Of a DNA stretch of 5,624 nucleotides, positions 3,750-5,624 are shown piece after piece (the first letter of the stretch is position 1; each line of letters opens with the position of its first letter). A program made the position numbers and the translations under genes. This DNA comes from Pseudomonadota bacterium. GTDB taxonomy: Bacteria > Pseudomonadota > Gammaproteobacteria > Steroidobacterales > Steroidobacteraceae. The stretch covers positions 1 through 5,624 of the forward strand of contig JAJXYU010000290.1 in assembly GCA_021780395.1 (NCBI GenBank), read 5' to 3'. The notes beneath the pieces are model-generated. The model had not been told where the DNA came from. It saw nothing but the letters and a program-made list of their open reading frames with translations, and did no database searches.

Positions 3750-5624
3750 ATGCATCGTCTGAGCGTCCAGTTCCCGGTCAAGGACGAAGCCTTGCGCGAG
3801 GACGTGCATGCGCTCGGCGTGACGATCGGCGAGATGCTGCGCGAGCAGGGCGGCGAGGAGCTGTTCGACCGCGTCGAGGGTGACCGGCTCGCGGCGATCC
3901 GGATGCGCAACGGCGACGATCTCGGCGCCGCCGAGCTCGAGCGCCGGGTCACCAGCCGGCCCCCGGATGCGGCGGCCGATCTCACGCGCGCGTTCTCGCT
4001 GTGGTTCCAGGCGGTCAACACCGCGGAGAAGGTGCACCGGGTGCGCCGGCGGCGCGACTACCTGAGCGCCGCCTCCGCGCCGCAGCCCGGCGGAATCGCC
4101 GACAGCGTCGCGCGGCTGCGCACGGACGGGCTGTCGCTCGAGCAGGTGCTGCGGTTGATCGGCACGATGAGCATCGAACCGGTGTTCACCGCTCATCCGA
4201 GCGAGTCGACGCGGCGCACGATCCTGCGCAAGCAGCAACGCATCGCGCAGTACCTCCTCGACCGGCACAGTCCGGCGACCTACGCCGAGGAGCTCGAGCG
4301 GCTCGACGCGCGCGTGCGCCTGGAGCTCACGACGATCTGGCAGACCGAGGAGCATCCGCGCGAGAGCCTCACGGTCGCCGAGGAGCGCGAGCACCTGTTG
4401 TTCTACCTGGTCGACATCCTCTACCGGATCGTGCCGCTGTTCTACGAGGAGATCGCCCAGACGCTCGCGCGCGCCTACGGCGTGCCGGCGGGGTCGATCG
4501 ACGTGCCGGACATCCTGCGGTTCGGCTCCTGGGTCGGCGGCGACATGGACCGCAATCCGGACGTGCACGGCAAGACGATCCGCGAGACCTTGCAGCGCCA
4601 TCGACGGGTCGCGGTGTCGGCGTATTACGAGGAGTGCCGGCACATCGCGCAGAGCCTGAGCCAGAGCGCGCACCGGGTCACGATCAGTGCGGGCCTGCAG
4701 GACCGGATCGACGCGTACGCGGTGATGCTGCCGGCCGCGCACGTGCTCGCGCCCGCGCGGCGTGACCGGATGCCGTACCGGGTGTTCTTCAACCAGGTCG
4801 GCGAGCGACTGAAGGCGACCTACGAGGCCCGACCGAACGGCTATCACTCGGCGGACGAGCTGTTCGCGGACGTCTCGCTCGCCGCCGACAGCCTCGCGCG
4901 GCACCGGGGCCGCCACGCCGGGCTCTTTCTCGTGCAGCGATTGATCCGCCGGGTGCGGACCTTCGGGTTCCATCTTGCCTCGCTCGACGTGCTGCAGCAC
5001 GCGAGCGTGCACGACCGGGTGATCGCGCAAGGTTTGTCGCGGCCGGACTGGCCGACCCTGCCCCCGGCCGAGCGGCTCGCGGCACTGCGCGAGCTGATCG
5101 CGCGCGACCAGGGTCCGCGCGCACCGTTCGACGCGCTCGGCCGGCGCACCCTCGCGGTGTTCGACGCGATCGCACGCGCGCGGCACCAGTACGGCGAGCA
5201 GGCGATCGGGCACTATCTCGTGACCGGCGTGCGCGGACCGCAGGACGTGCTCGCGGTGCTGCTGCTCGCCCGTTGGGCCGACATGATCGACGTGCGCACC
5301 GGCCAGTGTCCGCTCGACGTCGCGCCGTCGATCGAATCGCTGGACGCGCTCGCCGAGGCGGGCGCGATCCTCGCCGGCCTGCACGACGAGCCGGTCTACC
5401 GCGCGCATCTCGCCGCGCGCGGCGGCCGCCAGACCGTGCTGATCGGCTATTCGGACTCGAACCTGCAGGGCGGGATCGCCGCGTCCCGCTGGGCGCTGCA
5501 GGTCGCACAGCGCCAGCTGCTCGGCGCGGCCCGCGCCGCGGGCTGCGCGCTCACGATCTTCCACGGTCGTGGCGGCACCGCGGCGCGCGGCGGCGGGCGC
5601 ACCGAGCACCTGGTCGAGGCCGCC
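3750..5624 (+). CDS. ppc: Phosphoenolpyruvate carboxylase, N-terminal 625 residues (3' end off window)
   Basis: PEPC adds bicarbonate to PEP to give oxaloacetate and phosphate, refilling the TCA cycle in the cytosol. The frame is open from ATG 3750 to the window end; family members are about 900 residues, so roughly a third is missing. Landmarks, with E. coli equivalents recalled from memory: VFTAHPSES with catalytic His149 (H138); GSWVGGDMDRNP, 259-270; FGFHLASLDVLQHAS with Leu415 at the R396 position; IES with metal ligand Glu529 (E506); GYSDSNLQGG with metal ligand Asp569 (D543) and Leu572 at the K546 position; FHGRGGTAARGGG, 604-616, with Arg607 (R581) and Arg613 (R587). The enzyme looks like the Xanthomonas type, but the two Leu replacements and Arg268 in the usual DGNP are unusual. 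The C-terminal allosteric and active-site residues cannot be seen. No strong ribosome-binding site precedes the ATG, which starts 2 bases after the upstream stop, consistent with coupling. The family is certain; full activity is not. Confidence 0.95.
   Translation, partial: MHRLSVQFPVKDEALREDVHALGVTIGEMLREQGGEELFDRVEGDRLAAIRMRNGDDLGAAELERRVTSRPPDAAADLTRAFSLWFQAVNTAEKVHRVRRRRDYLSAASAPQPGGIADSVARLRTDGLSLEQVLRLIGTMSIEPVFTAHPSESTRRTILRKQQRIAQYLLDRHSPATYAEELERLDARVRLELTTIWQTEEHPRESLTVAEEREHLLFYLVDILYRIVPLFYEEIAQTLARAYGVPAGSIDVPDILRFGSWVGGDMDRNPDVHGKTIRETLQRHRRVAVSAYYEECRHIAQSLSQSAHRVTISAGLQDRIDAYAVMLPAAHVLAPARRDRMPYRVFFNQVGERLKATYEARPNGYHSADELFADVSLAADSLARHRGRHAGLFLVQRLIRRVRTFGFHLASLDVLQHASVHDRVIAQGLSRPDWPTLPPAERLAALRELIARDQGPRAPFDALGRRTLAVFDAIARARHQYGEQAIGHYLVTGVRGPQDVLAVLLLARWADMIDVRTGQCPLDVAPSIESLDALAEAGAILAGLHDEPVYRAHLAARGGRQTVLIGYSDSNLQGGIAASRWALQVAQRQLLGAARAAGCALTIFHGRGGTAARGGGRTEHLVEAA

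Noticed and set aside
4001..4765. 254-codon plus-strand frame inside ppc in another phase
   Set aside because: Its Arg/Ala-rich, low-complexity translation is a frame-shifted shadow of ppc.
3684..5609. 641-codon open frame on the minus strand, opposite ppc
   Set aside because: It is antisense to a clear PEPC reading frame. Long antisense frames are expected in DNA near 70-77% GC, and the product is Arg/His/Glu-rich with no recognisable domain.

Overview
The window looks like a chromosomal segment of a GC-rich gammaproteobacterium. The partial phosphoenolpyruvate carboxylase (PEPC) at the right end resembles, from memory, the Xanthomonas/Lysobacter-type enzyme (GGDMD-type motif, FGFHLA.LDV, IAASRWAL), so a member of Lysobacterales or a nearby order is the best guess. 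No RNA gene, CRISPR array, insertion sequence or phage gene was found.

Layout from left to right. (1) 1-594, plus strand: the C-terminal part of an AraC-family regulator with both helix-turn-helix motifs; its start is off the window. (2) 613-2545, minus strand, convergent with it: three genes without a recognised function. In transcription order these are a small secreted protein (2545-2120), a 92-residue two-helix membrane protein with zinc-ribbon cysteines at both ends (2016-1738), and a 355-residue membrane-anchored or secreted protein (1680-613). This block is visibly less GC-rich than its flanks. (3) 3234-2728, minus strand: an exported TlpA-type thioredoxin with a CGPC motif, just upstream of those three and in the same direction. 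A doubtful 59-codon ORF (2731-2552) fills the gap to the secreted protein. (4) 3235-3396: a divergent intergenic region with a plausible sigma70-type promoter pointing right, an 11-bp direct repeat with a 20-bp period over its -35 element, a short palindrome and an inverted repeat. (5) 3397-3747, plus strand: a 116-residue, probably helical cytosolic protein of unknown function, followed after 2 bases by (6) ppc (3750 to the end), whose first 625 codons are present.

How the genes may work together. The right half appears to be a two-gene transcription unit: an unknown small protein translationally close to PEPC, the anaplerotic enzyme that makes oxaloacetate from PEP and bicarbonate. The minus-strand genes could form one envelope-directed unit led by the thioredoxin. 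The exported products carry cysteines that could be its substrates, but this is inference from gene order and cysteine content. The most interesting direct observation is that this PEPC keeps the catalytic His, the metal ligands and two active-site arginines, but appears to lack an arginine and a lysine that I recall as conserved active-site residues. Nothing here is a clear new defence, mobile or biosynthetic system.
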